Assembly (NCBI RefSeq): GCF_021130785.1 | Contig: NC_060215.1 | Coordinates: forward strand, 116,956,501-117,020,500 | DNA length: 64,000 bases | Direction: 5' to 3' | From: Homalodisca vitripennis | Taxonomy: Eukaryota; Arthropoda; Insecta; Hemiptera; Cicadellidae | Part shown: positions 1 to 10,689 of the stretch, piece by piece | Position numbering within the stretch: position 1 is the first letter of the stretch | Layout: every line of letters starts with the position of its first letter | Made by a program: the position numbers and the translations under genes | The notes under the pieces: generated by a model | Databases searched by the model: none | The model's input: the letters and a program-made list of their open reading frames with translations, nothing else | Told to the model about the DNA's origin: nothing

Positions 1-345
1 GATGGTTTCTCAAATACAGTAAAGTTCTTGGGTATTAATATAGACAAAACTTTGACATAGGGAACACACATTGATTACTTAAATAAAAGACTGTCACGAG
101 TTATTTATCTCTTGAGTAGACTGAACGATATAATACCAGTAAATTACATTAGAGGTGCATATTTTGCCTTCTTTCAACCTGTTTTTAGATATGGACTAGT
201 ACTGTATGGTAACTGCTCTAGGATTGAAGAAATATTATTACTGCAGAAGAAGGTTATTAGAGCTCTTAAAAAATGCAAGCCTAGAGAACATTGTAAACCA
301 CACTTCAAGAACTTCCAATTCCAAACTGTTATAAATTTATATATA
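1..345 (+). pseudogene. LINE reverse transcriptase fragment (C-terminal part, broken)
   Basis: One frame from base 13 reads through the end of a CR1/Jockey-type reverse transcriptase. It shows VKFLGINIDKTLT, then HIDYLNKRLSRVIYLLSRL, then YFAFFQPVFRYGLVLYG (the usual 'YFALFQSHLRYGLILWG' block), then LLLQKKVIRALKK. A TAG at about 58-60 breaks the frame, so it is dead. The catalytic palm would lie left of the window. The sequence runs into a TA microsatellite and then a tRNA-like insertion. What looks like the missing tail of the same RT resumes at about 700. Confidence 0.8.
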
Positions 346-361
346 TATATATATATATATA
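339..361. repeat. (TA)n microsatellite
   Basis: About eleven uninterrupted TA units sit exactly where the RT fragment stops being readable, next to the inserted tRNA-like unit. Confidence 0.95.
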
Positions 362-407
362 CATTAAATTGTATAAATGGCAATTGCCTTATTTAATTTC
401 AATAAAC

Positions 408-517
408 ATTGAATCGCAAAAAGTACTTGCTCCGCCGGGAGTCGAACCCGGATCTCTCACTTGCCGGGTGAATGTGCTACCATTACACCACAGAGCGCTT
501 ACTTTTTCCGATTCAAT
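408..517. repeat. 18-bp inverted repeat enclosing a tRNA-like sequence
   Basis: The left arm 408-425 reads ATTGAATCGCAAAAAGTA. The right arm 500-517, read on the minus strand, is ATTGAATCGGAAAAAGTA, so 17 of 18 positions match. The arms bracket the 71-nt tRNA-like sequence almost directly. The unit sits inside a decayed LINE RT, which suggests that it inserted as a package. It could be a foldback or MITE-like element, or a repeat made by tail-to-tail duplication of a tRNA flank. I see no other copy in this window. Confidence 0.75.
427..497 (-). tRNA. tRNA or tRNA-like pseudogene, apparent anticodon GGC (Ala-type)
   Basis: The minus strand folds as a cloverleaf. The acceptor stem starts at 497, followed by a 4-bp D stem with the AATGGTAG loop, a 5-bp anticodon stem TTCAC/GTGAG, loop CCGGCAA, and a 5-bp T stem CCGGG/CCCGG. 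The B box GGTTCGACTCC is a perfect consensus, and an A-box-like TGGTGTAATGG precedes it. A run of five T follows at 422-418 as a possible Pol III terminator. Defects are a C-A mismatch at the first acceptor pair and C instead of the near-invariant U at position 33. Reading GGC as the anticodon gives alanine, but the odd loop makes identity and function doubtful. It may be a tRNA-derived repeat. Confidence 0.6.
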
Positions 518-699
518 TATTTTGTATTTGGCCGTATCTGTCATATTGAAATTGGAATTATATATATGATTTAGTTTTCCATACACATAAAAATTCAAAT
601 TTACTTAAATTTGAAACATGAAATTCATAACCATAAAAATGTGTAATAAAAATGATGCTGAAATTGGACTATGTCGGTTAAGTAAAACCCTTAACAGCC

Positions 700-1020
700 A
701 TATCGTGGTATCTTTGAAGGTTTATCATTTTGTTTAAAGACAAATTAGCTCATATTCCATTGACAGATTTTAAAATAATTTCTATTCCTGGCTGTTGGAG
801 GATCCATTTTATAGCTTGGATGAATTGTTCACAATAAAAATATGGATTTTTAATGATAATTGTGTTTTTGTATTTTGCTACAATCACTTTTGTGCTGTAC
901 AAGCTTAATTATTGTTAGGTTTAAATTTTGACATGGCTGTAATAATGAGCTGTATTTATGATTTTGTCAATGATGTTGTAAATTTTTGTATCAAATAAAA
1001 ATGATGAAATAAGATGAAAT
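700..1020 (+). pseudogene. LINE RT extreme C-terminus and 3' UTR
   Basis: About 735-845 encodes a LINE tail with a one-base frame change: FKDKLAHIPLTDFK, then NNFYSWLLEDPFYSLDELF, the usual 'FK..L..WL..NPFYSVEEF' ending. It is followed by an AT-rich 3' UTR ending in a GATGAAATAA-type short repeat at about 1000-1020. Orientation and content suggest that it continues the RT fragment at 1-345, split by the intervening insertion. Confidence 0.65.
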
Positions 1021-1372
1021 AGTCCAGTGAAATTCGCTGAACTCCATTGCTATGGTATATTAATTCTAATCAATGTTCAATGCCACCTTAAGACTGATAA
1101 AAGAATTGTTAGCATAGTTTTTGTATCTCCAATAATTGTTTGAAGCTGGCAATAGATATGGCTTCAAAATTTAGTATGTAATAGTATTCACAATTTTTAA
1201 AATCTATAGAACTTGATCATTTAAATTAATTACATACCACAACACACATAAGATTTCATAGTAATTTATAAACAATGGGAATAAGTTTGTGCCAACTGTG
1301 TGAAATAAATAATTTATCTCTAGAGAAAAACAGTTCCTAGTTCAGGATTTATTACAATAAAAACTAACAAAC
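1021..1372. other. Intron sequence, nothing recognised
   Basis: AT-rich sequence 3' of the last visible Vps13 exon donor (minus strand). I see no coding or repeat structure. Confidence 0.6.
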
Positions 1373-1495
1373 CTTAGATTTAGTTTTCTTTCTTTTCTCT
1401 GGGTTAAAGCAGCAAGAGAATAACTGGAAGTCATTGATGGATCCATTGTAAACTTCTTCACCCTCTTCCATCCTTATTTTAAGATTAATTTCATT
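1373..1495 (-). CDS. Vps13: Vps13 exon K (last visible exon)
   Basis: This 123-nt exon has phase 0 at both ends, acceptor gttctgtttcag at 1496 and donor AAG|GTTTGT at 1372. It encodes NEINLKIRMEEGEEVYNG, SINDFQLFSCCFN and then a basic PEKRKKTKSK. In VPS13A the aligned stretch is the segment after the 'NPEIVFVAD' block, including a 'I.DLQV..C.F' motif and a basic run. It follows exon J in frame. The gene continues beyond the left edge of the window. Confidence 0.88.
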
Positions 1496-1699
1496 CTGAA
1501 ACAGAACACTTCAATTTACATTTTTGTAATCTATTACAACATATTTAATAAACATTATGCTTTCATATCTTGAAATAGAAAGATGGTTCCATACAATGTA
1601 AATTTGTAAAACCAAATCAAAAAGTTCTTTATTCACACAATCATAGAGAATGGTGTTGGCGTCAAAAAGCAAAAGCATATTACTAAATTTATGTTCCTA

Positions 1700-3010
1700 A
1701 AGACTAGACTATAGACTATAAACAAGAGTATGTGCTCAAGAAACTGTCCAGTTAATTTCTCCATTCCAGGAATTCCTTTTCTGAATAAAACGGGTGGTCT
1801 TCAAGCCATTTTTGGAGTTGTTTTTTGAAGCCTCTTCCAGTAACTTGCTTAAGGTGATCAGGTAGCTTGTTGAAGTAGACTGCTCCTTTGTAAGTTGGCT
1901 TCTTCTCTAATAGACTGAGGTGGTGTGATGGGAGTGAGAAGTTTGAGGCATTTCTGGTGTTATACTGGTGATAGTCACCAAGTTTTGGTTTGTTTGACGA
2001 TACCACCAGTAGAATCACCTCACCAATATACAGTGCTGGTATTGTGAGTATTTTTTGTTCTTGAAAGACATGTCGACAACTGTCTCTGTATCCTATGCCT
2101 GCTAGACTCCTCATTGCCTTTTTCTGCTGCAGAAATACTCTATCCATGTTTTGATTACTTGTTCCACCCCATGCTGCAATGCCATATCTTACGTGGGCCT
2201 CGAAGAGTGAAAAATAAGCAGTTTTTGCTGCAGGTGTTCCAGATATTTTTTTAATTCTTTTTATGACATAAATGCCTGATGAGAGTTTTTTACATAAAAT
2301 GTCAATGTGGGCATCCCATTTAAGGTTCATGTCAAGGGTAATACCAAGGTATTTTGTGTTTTTATCCACTTTTACAGAGGGTAGGCCATCAATTTATTTC
2401 CCTTCCTCTTGTGCTGTATGTCATTTGTACTGTTTTATTTTCATTTAGAACAAGGTTGTTTGAATTGCAGTACTGTTTAACTAAGTTGAAAGCCACGTGT
2501 GTTTCTTCTTTAAGGTGGTCTTTATGTGTGTTAGCTAGTGTAAGTACAGTATCATCTGCATACATTACTATTTGGCAGAACCTGTCCATGCACTTAGGTA
2601 AATCGTTTGTAAGCAAGAGGAAAAGAACTGGCCCAAGGACTGATCCTTGTGGCACTCCTCGGTTCACGGGGAGTGTTTCAGACTGAAATTTTCTAGTTGT
2701 TCCATTTAAATTGTGTTTCAGTTCCACTAGTTGTTTTCTCCCACTGAGATAGCTCCTGAACCATCCTGGTATCCCATTTATTCCAAGGTGTTGTAGTTTA
2801 TTAAGCAGTAGATCGTGGTCAATGCAGTAAAACGCTTTACTGAAATCGAGGAACAGACTGGTAACTGTATTACAAATTTAAATTTGGTCAATAATATATT
2901 CAACTAATTAGATTATGGCAGTTACTGTAGATTTTTCTTTAAAAATCCATGCTGGTTGTCTGTTAAGAAGTTGTTGAGGTTCAAATAATTCATAAGTCTC
3001 TGCAGGATAG
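1700..3010 (-). mobile_element. 5'-truncated LINE (same family as the element at 16536-19968)
   Basis: Read on the minus strand from about 2880, it gives FLDFSKAFYCIDHDLLLNKL, then GIPGWFRSYLSGRKQLVELK, RGVPQGSVLGPVLFLLLTND, VMYADDTVLTLA and, after a frame break near 2390, NTKYLGITLDMNLKWDAHID through to FYSEKEFLEWRN. The catalytic YADD is kept. The wording and layout are close to the intact element at 17022-19859 (YADDTALIIT, FYTIQEFINWKS), so they belong to one family. The 3' end carries a TATAGTC-type heptamer repeat (about 1700-1722). The endonuclease is missing. Confidence 0.88.
1752..2880 (-). pseudogene. Reverse transcriptase remnant, frameshifted
   Basis: Fingers, palm and thumb of a non-LTR RT in at least two frames. 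2727-2389 holds GVPQGSVLGPV (motif 4) and YADD (motif 5). 2369-1752 (205 codons) holds the thumb and C-terminal tail, ending in HPFYSEKEFLEWRN. The break falls between REIN and the KYLGITLD block. It lies in the Vps13 intron 1496-4771, in the same orientation as the host gene. Confidence 0.85.
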
Positions 3011-3240
3011 TCTAAAACAAACAACTTATCTACAAACAAACACAAAGATCTTAGAAAGTGCAAAGGTAACTTGTAAGCAGAGTAGGATAGTAATTTGAAG
3101 TAGTTTAATGTCTTGTATTGTGCACCATTATAAATAGTGTATTGTATAGAATGCCGTTCTGAAGTAAATAAAGTTGGACTACGCCATACCCGTTTAGCGT
3201 ATCAGTCTTCGCTGATGGTGCATATAAATTTTCAAATCTA

Positions 3241-4335
3241 CGAGGTGTGTCCAAAAAGTATCTGAACTTTACGTCTGGCATGAACTGACGTTACTCGGCG
3301 GCAACGGCAATCTGGTCCCCTTCAAAGTGCTCCCCTCCACAAGCCACTACCTTATTCCAACACTCCTCCCACTTCTGGGAACACTCCTTAAATTAATTTT
3401 GCGGAATGGCTAAAAGGTCCTTTGTTGCATTTTGTTTTATTTCTTCAACATCGTCAAATCTTTTTCCAATTTTTAATTTCGGAAATAGCCAGAAGTCACA
3501 AGGAGTTTGTGATGAACAACGCCGTCCTGGTCATAAAAAACTGTCAGCATTGTCTTGAGATTGCTTCGACTTTGTCCTGCTTTTTTCGGCCGTTGCTCTT
3601 CGTGAGTTTTCCACTGTGATGATTGAGCCTTTGTTTCAGGGTCGTAGCCATAAACCCATAACTCATCACCAGTAATAACTTTTTAAATAGCCCTGGGTCA
3701 CTTTTTATTAAATCCAAATTGTCCTGTGCGATTTCAAGTCGACAGTTCTTTTGGTCTTCTGTCAGCAGCCGAGGAACAAATTTTGCTGACACACGGTTCA
3801 TTTTTAAATCTTCATGTAAAATGTTACAAACTGATGATTTTGGTATTCCTAAATCTTCTTCCAGCTCTCGGACAGTCAATCGACGGTTTTCATTAATTGC
3901 TGCACGAACACGTTCAACATTTTCAGCGTTTCTGGTCGTTGAAGGCCTGCCAGATCGGTCATCACTCTCCACTGATATGCGGCCATTTTTAAACCACCTA
4001 AACCTCTCTTTTATTTGTGTATTGCCCATAGACATGTCACCATAAACTTTCTGTATCATAGTAATCGTCTCTGATGGTGAATGGCCAAGTTTTTGGCAAA
4101 ATTTAATGCAAATGCGCTGCTCAACACGTTCAGTCATATTGAAATGCAACGCACACACACGGCAGTACTGTACGGAACAGAGCGCTGTGACTCACTGAGT
4201 GACCGGATTGTATTCAATGCCTAATATGGGAAGGAGTAGGCCTTCCCCACCCCTCCAATAACCGGTTCGAGCCGGTCGGTTACGCCGCAACTGCCTACTG
4301 GTCGGCGGTCGGATACTTTTTGGACAGACCTTGTG
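3241..4335 (-). mobile_element. mariner-type DNA transposon, copy 1 (internal deletion)
   Basis: Terminal inverted repeats share GTCCAAAAAGTATC: the left end begins CGAGGTGTGTCC after a TA (3239-3240), and the right end reads CAAGGTCTGTCC on the minus strand with TA at 4336-4337. The inside encodes a mariner transposase on the minus strand. Compared with copy 2 (37278-38372), this copy lacks the stretch with the 'PPYSPEIAPCNFW' block but keeps the 'KFVPRLLTEDQK' block that copy 2 lacks. Length is about 1.1 kb, shorter than a typical full mariner. Confidence 0.9.
3544..4158 (-). pseudogene. mariner transposase, truncated
   Basis: A 204-codon frame. The N-terminal helix-turn-helix half is well preserved: MTERVEQRICIKFCQKLG, then the GNTQIKERFRWFKNGR and VESDDRSGRPST linker, a second HTH (RRLTVRELEEDLGIPKSSV) and the mariner signature MNRVSAKFVPRLLTEDQK. 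It then enters the DDE core at LLVMSYGFMATTLKQ, where the first catalytic Asp region should be, and ends early. The C-terminal catalytic half is deleted, so it cannot act as a transposase alone. It might still bind the terminal repeats. Confidence 0.85.
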
Positions 4336-4359
4336 TAGTCATTTCATTCTCCAGATGTC

Positions 4360-4416
4360 CTGCAGACAGATAGAAAGACAAACCTATAGTCCGTATAGAC
4401 AGACAGACAGATAGAA
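4360..4416. repeat. GACA/GATA-type simple repeat
   Basis: An impure run of cagacagata, agacagacagacagatag and similar units just outside the mariner right end. Confidence 0.7.
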
Positions 4417-4771
4417 ATGAAATTTTTCCAACTTCATGACTAAAAGGCTTTGCTACATCTCAGCCAATAACTAAAAAATTCATTGTGATTTATCAAAATA
4501 AATTTCAAACTTGAAATAAAAAGTTTTAATAAAGAGTTTTAATTATTTCCAATGGCATAACTTTCATACCATACTAATTATTGACAAACTATACATACAT
4601 ATATAGAGTATGATACAAAATTGAGAATTTCCATTTAGATATTTCATTTTCAAATATGAAACCTGCTTGATGCTTTGTGGTAGTTATTTAGATATCTATT
4701 CAGTCGGGAGATATTCTGCAATAATACAGCATGTAATTAAATTATTAAGCAGCAAATATCATATTACTTAC

Positions 4772-4918
4772 ATTCATAATTATAGCATTAGTGTTGATAT
4801 CATCTAGGTTCTCCACAAGTATTATATCAGGCTGTTCTACCAGAAGCGAAATAGATATTGGTACAGGTCTAGCCTGCGTTTTTTCCACAGGTGCCACCTC
4901 CTTAGACACCACTGGAGC
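4772..4918 (-). CDS. Vps13: Vps13 exon J
   Basis: This 147-nt exon (49 codons, phase 0/0) has acceptor tgtgtgttgcag and donor AAT|GTAAGT. It encodes APVVSKEVAPVEKTQARP, then the diagnostic ISISLLVEQPDIILVENLDD and NTNAIIMN. This matches the VPS13 'INVIIKNPEIVFVADM' block, a beta-strand repeat of the lipid-transfer groove. It joins exon I (ending GATSQ) and exon K (starting NEIN) in frame. The intron upstream (4919-15221) is 10.3 kb and holds three mobile elements. Confidence 0.93.
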
Positions 4919-5294
4919 CTGCAACACACATTTTACCAACTGGATAACAGACAAGACTACCAGTTATGAATTAGGAAATTGTAGTAAACTAGATTTGATG
5001 AATCCAAAAAAGATTAGTGAGGTATTGTGTGACCAGAAAATAAGGTTAACTTGAGTATGAAATGATTTTTATAAATTTGTGATGAGGCCTGTGGTTCTGT
5101 ATTGTGAATACTCTATAGGAGACTTTTTATGTTAAGTTTTTAACTGTTATTTGTTGACTATTATTTATTGTTTTTTATTGGTTAATTGTTACTTTTTGTT
5201 ATCATTATGCTTTTACCAATGTCACCACAATATGCATTGTTTTTCCATATTACAGAAAATGAATTATGTGTTAAAACTTTAGTATTAGTATTTA

Positions 5295-6353
5295 CCCTCA
5301 GAGCGCTTTTCGTCACGGCCGCGACTAATTAATGCCTATTATGATGGCCAAAGTCGCGCCTGCGATTATATAACAGCGCTTTGTATTATATTCATATTTA
5401 AATGGCAGCAAAATAGTCAAATTTGGTATCATTTGAAAGGTGAAGATTTGTTATAGTACATATAATCGTGACAATGCATAATTGTGAAGGCAGTGCATTA
5501 CGTCATACTTTGTTTTGACAATACGTTACAACTGCGTAATGCTGACAGCTGACTGCGGTGTTGCGTGGTTTTCAAACATGGATCGTAATGCTTAGGAACA
5601 TGTAGTGAAATTCAGGATGTTTTAGATGAATATGTATCTAGTGAAAACGATGCAAGTGACATTGAAGCTCCTGATATACCTTCAGACATTTCACTTCGTG
5701 ATTTTCCAAGTGGCAGTAGGGAAGAGTACGAACTGGACCCTAATGAACTTTGAAGCTAGGGTCAAATTGCGCCAGTGCACAGTTTGCTAAATCAAAAAAA
5801 AGAGGCTGAAGCAGATTTTGGTGCCCTGGCTGTAATACAGGTGTGCACAGGGAATGTTTCCACTTACTAGAATATTTCTGGAGACCCCTTAGGCCTGAGA
5901 GAAAAAGAAAGGCATCACAAAGCAGACACTCAGAGTAAACACGGGGAAAATATTGTGTATATACTTGTTATTTTTTCAATGTTATAGTTTGGTTTTTAAT
6001 TTAAATATAAAAAAAGTTTATATATTTGTAAAAAATCATTAAATTTGGAATAAAATGGCTATTTTGAAACTATGTTTTTGTGTACATAGTGAAATCTTGA
6101 GTAGTGGATGTTAGGACATGACAAAAATTGTGAAAATTTTATTTTACTTCGGAGGGCTAAATACCTGTAAAGACAGAGGCCAAGTACAATACTGTTATAC
6201 TTCTTTTATTCCTTACTGTTTTTTGAATACATTGATATATAACATGAAAATTTAACTATAAAATTGTACTTTACACGGTTTTTTAAAAAGAGAACTGTAA
6301 CAACGCCAAAAAACCCGTGGCACTAAGGGAGTGGGTATATGGTACTCGGAGGG
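5295..6353 (+). mobile_element. piggyBac deletion derivative, about 1.06 kb
   Basis: The ends are CCCTCAGAG on the left and, on the minus strand, CCCTCCGAG on the right. The right end is followed by TTAA (6354-6357) and the left preceded by TTTA (5291-5294), a one-base decay of the piggyBac target TTAA. Inside, 5594-5753 encodes an acidic N-terminus (EIQDVLDEYVSSENDASDIE...) typical of piggyBac transposases. 5805-5936 encodes a cysteine-rich C-terminus (WCPGCNTGVHRECFHLLEYF, then RPERKRKASQ). The whole catalytic DDD core is gone. Confidence 0.85.
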
Positions 6354-6566
6354 TTAAAAGGATAGTTTTAGAAAAATAACTGTAACTGTCTTTAATAAAC
6401 AAACATGGCGTAGTAGTCCTGTACTGAAGAGTTGTTTGTCAAAAAATGATTTTAATATAGAAGTCAATGGAAGAACTGGTGACCAAAGTGGTGATGGGAT
6501 ATGTACATCTGATCTTTTTATACTAAAAAGCCCAAAACAGCTCCAATTTTCACCCTAAAGAAAGAA

Positions 6567-6568
<2 letters not shown>

Positions 6569-6601
<33 letters not shown>
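6569..6601. repeat. (AT)n microsatellite
   Basis: About sixteen AT units directly after an AAAG-rich stretch. Confidence 0.95.
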
Positions 6602-6603
<2 letters not shown>

Positions 6604-7030
6604 ATTCTGCAGGTAGCTCATTCTAAGATTGGCATTAACTTTAAGATTGAGTTACAACTGAAGAAAATGGGTGATCAGAAGATTTATTTAATCATATCTT
6701 GAATGGACAACAATGCTTTTTCAAGCTATAGAAATACTTCAAAATGTGCTCCTTTATCACTATTTATTTTTGTGTTTGGTGAAGTAATATCACAATAGCT
6801 GCTCACACTCACTTGATAGCGCTTTCTGTTATAATTCGGTGATGACCACAGCTGCTGAATAAAGTGCTTACAGGATTTTTTTGACCACTGTGAATAAAAG
6901 TAATTTTTGCCTATCCTCAATGACTTCAATACCCCTAGTATCATTCCTGCCATGCAGCAAAGCTTGTATAAATCAAGTCATTCTCAATCATAACAATAGT
7001 TTATGAGTGGTTCAAGAAACAAATTGATTA
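6602..7030. other. Intron sequence, nothing recognised
   Basis: Unassigned sequence between the piggyBac derivative and the tail of the next LINE. Short open frames on the minus strand have no recognisable motif. Confidence 0.5.
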
Positions 7031-7037
7031 GACCCAG

Positions 7038-7067
7038 AATGAATAAATGAATAAATGAATAAATGAA
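7038..7067 (-). repeat. LINE 3' tail repeat (ATGAATAA)n
   Basis: Nearly four ATGAATAA units mark the 3' end of the minus-strand LINE. Several LINEs in this window end in family-specific short repeats instead of poly(A). Confidence 0.85.
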
Positions 7068-7399
7068 TTTATTTCCCATATAGAAATTCCACAATACAAT
7101 TATTTGAACCATTGAGAAAAAAAACTGGCCAATTTTACAAGTAGTTTGGCCAATTACAAACATATATAAATTCCAATTCATTAATCAGCAACCAGTCTAT
7201 GATTTAATTAACTGATTAGTTAGTTAATCTAAAACTAAATCTAAAACTAAATTATCTAAAATAAACTAATTAGAGTCTAGCATTATGCTTATTACAAGTT
7301 GTATGCCCGCTTGTAGCATCTGTGGGCAGAGATATTCATTTAAAACATGCTTGAAAACCACTACTCTAGCACGTTGGTGAAACACCTTACATCCTTCTG

Positions 7400-10317
7400 A
7401 CCATAAAGCCAAGCGACTGTCTTTTTACAAAAGTACTTCATATTGGTTGAGTTCTTTATTTTGAAGCGGAAGTTGGTTGAAAATTTAGGGCCTAGGTATT
7501 GAATGGAATGACGGAAAATAGATCTGTTGACTTTTGGTAGTTTAAACGATTTATTTACGAAGCTTCTCGTACTGTAAATATGGTCATTTGGTATAATACT
7601 TTCTCTATTTCCGCTCCTAACAAAAAACAGTCTCAGACCTTAAATATAAAGAGATGTTGAACAGGTAGGATTTGTAGCTCTTGAAATAAAGGGAACGAGC
7701 TTGTTCGTTTAGATTTTTTAAGAAATTATTCGAAGAAAAAAATTTTGAGTTGTTCTTATCTTATCTATTAAAGTTTTGTAAGTACCCCCCCAGCAAGGTA
7801 GAGCATACTGTATTTTTGAATTGATTAATGCAAAATAAAAGGGTTCTTAAAAAGATTAGAATTACAAAAATTTCTTAAAAAATAAAATTTTCTTATTTGT
7901 GATCTTAATTTTGAGTGCAAGTCTAAAATGTGCGGTTCAAAGGTAAGTTTCTCATCAAGCAAAAGACCCAAATATTTTATTGATTTCACTTTTTTCAAAG
8001 GTTGACAGCTACATAATTGAAAATTGCAGTTTAGTGAATGGAAAATTAAAGGAGGAGAAGGAAAGTCAAAACCAAAAAAAACCAAAATTTACAAAATTTG
8101 TTTTACTGACATTCACTTGCATTTTAATTTATTAAACACCATTTTCTTAATAGTCAGGAGATCAGAGTTAATTGAATTAGTAAGAAGGCCAGAATCTTTT
8201 CCAGTGTAGAATAGAGCTATATCGTCTGCAAAAGCATTTATATTTCCTTTAAAATTAATATCTAATAAGTCATTTATAAAAATTAAGAAAAGAGTGGCAG
8301 AGGTCGTTGACCCTTGCGGGACACCTGTTTGAACTATGAGTGGATCACTAAAGTTATTATTTATCTTTACCTGCTGTCTTCTTCCGGTAATAAAACTGTG
8401 GAACCAATTCAGAGCTATTCCTCTGATACCAGCAGCCTCTAATTTGTTTAAAAGAAATCTCATGATCTACCATGTCAAAAGCTTTTCTGAAATCGACAAA
8501 TAAGCCCGTTGTTTTTTGTTTTGAATTTAAGCCATTAAAAAATTAGTTCAGTTACATTTATATTAAAGCACTTTCTGTCGATCTGCCCTTAATAAAACCA
8601 AATTGTTTGTCACTAAAAAATTTGTGATATATTAAGAAATTTGGTTAACCTTATCAACATAATTTTTCTCAATTAATTTAGAAAAAAACAGAAAGAAGAC
8701 TAATAGGTCTTAGATCGTCTAGTTTATAAGAATTTGGTTTTTTTAAAATAGGTACTATTGAACTTAGTTTTAAACTTTTCTGGGAAAATACCACTAGAAA
8801 AACTGTTATTAATGATATAAACCAAAAACTGGCGCAATTTCTTTTATTATATTTTTTCAACAGACAAACGTTAATTTTGTCATAGCCAGTGGATTTTTTG
8901 TTTTTTTAGACTGATGAACCAACAGCTGTTACTTCATCCACGGTGGTAGGAGTTTATAAAGAAGGAATTAACGTATGACACGGGTAGGGAATGTTTCATT
9001 AGAGGGTGCTGAACCTTGTTGGACTGACTGTACTGAGATAAGATGCCTATTGATTACCTGGGCAATAGAGAGCGGCTCCGTTATCAATGTCGCGTTATCA
9101 AGCTCAACTCGGTCGACGCATTTATCTTTGTTGCCTCCAGTTAAGCTATTGACTATTTTCCATTGTTGTGAAATGTCTCCTTTACAGTTTTCTAACATAT
9201 TTGAATAATAATTATTTTTTACAAAATCAATTTCAGATTTTAAGTTTGTGGAGAATGTTTTAAATAGTTAATAAATTCTGTATCATACGGTCTTCTTTTC
9301 GAGATTTTAAAAAGTTTTTTTCGTTTTTTCCAAATTTTTTAAGTAGTTTTGATGTAATCCACGGGCTCAGCAACTTGGCTTTCCTCAGTTTACAGTCTAA
9401 AGAAACTATCCTGTTACTATTAATTATAATATTATCTAGAATTTTATAAAACCTATCATAACATAAATTGACATCGTTTTCAAAGTACACTTCACTCCAA
9501 TCAATGTTTCTTAATTCAATCTTAACCTTATTATAGTCTATTTTATACTTAAATGCATTAACAACGCTATTATCAATGTCTCTATTGTCCTGCTTACTAA
9601 ATTTAAGTCCCAAAACACAGTGGTCGGTAATACCTAACTCAAATACATCACTATAGAATGTATTTATATATCTATTTCTAACAAAGATATGATCAATACT
9701 GGTTCGTGAATTATCAGTAAATTCTAGTAGGTTTATTTATCAAGGAAACAAAACCATTACTATTTAAAATATCCTTGTAAGAATACGTTACTGTGTTTTC
9801 CTCTAGTAAGTTAATATTTATATCACCAATATAAATAACGTTATTTCTTAATTTCAGTGACAAGTTGAGTAAGTTCAAGCAAAAAGGAGTTCTCATGTAC
9901 ATTTTGTAATCTATATAAGCAGACTAATTTAAAAAACATATTATTTAATTTGACTTCAAGTAAAAGGGCATCGGCAGAAGTCATATTATTTGATAACAAG
10001 ATTTCTTTGCAGTCCTATTGATTCATCAAACAAAAACACACAACACCACCTGCTCTATAATTGTTATTGCAATTAGCATAAGTACTGTAACCAGGTAGTG
10101 CATAAAGATGTAATTCATCACTACTAATCCAAATCCACTTAGCACAATAAAGTGTATTTTTTGTTTGTTTGATACTACTTAATTCAACAACAAATGCATT
10201 AAAATTCTTCCTCAAACTCCTGATATTAGTATAAATTAAGTTATATTTATTCAATGTACTTCCATGATCAAAAAATACTTGTAATTCAGTACCTTCGCTA
10301 TTCATGTGTTCATTCAT
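7400..10317 (-). pseudogene. LINE ORF2 remnant: endonuclease and reverse transcriptase
   Basis: Pieces in several frames, in correct order: NLIYTNIRSLRKNFNAFVVE and NCNNNYRAGGVVCF (endonuclease start, 10240-10030); VIYIGDININLLEENT (endonuclease 'GDFNIN' block, about 9840); IELRNIDWSEVYFENDVNLC (linker, about 9500); DDLRPISLLSVF (RT, about 8700); TGVPQGSTTSATLFLIFIND and AFADDIALFYTG (palm, 8340-8200; catalytic FADD kept); and IKYLGLLLDEKLTFEPHI (about 7960). Several frame breaks exclude a working protein. The linker resembles that of the plus-strand LINE at 46.8-50.3 kb, so the two may be relatives. Confidence 0.82.
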
Positions 10318-10689
10318 TTTTAAAGCTTAACTCATGTGAAATAACCATTTATAGTAATAAATAAGTAACATAGAAATAAATAACAATATACAAATAATGA
10401 ATTAGAATAAAAAACCAGTATAAATTAGCAACAATCAACAGATAACTATGAATGAAAAACAATCAAACAATAACAATAACTAACGACAACAATAGAGCTC
10501 TGAAATAACAACAACAAAACTTAATAATAATAATTAATTGTATAATATATACTGTGACTTACATGTTTATTTATGCTTGTTTAGTTCATCGTATGAGTCC
10601 ACCTTGATACAGCGGTCCCCCTGACATTTCCTGACAAAAAACTTCCCCTCCTTACACCAAGCGTATTGGTACCCTATTTCTCTGCACTT

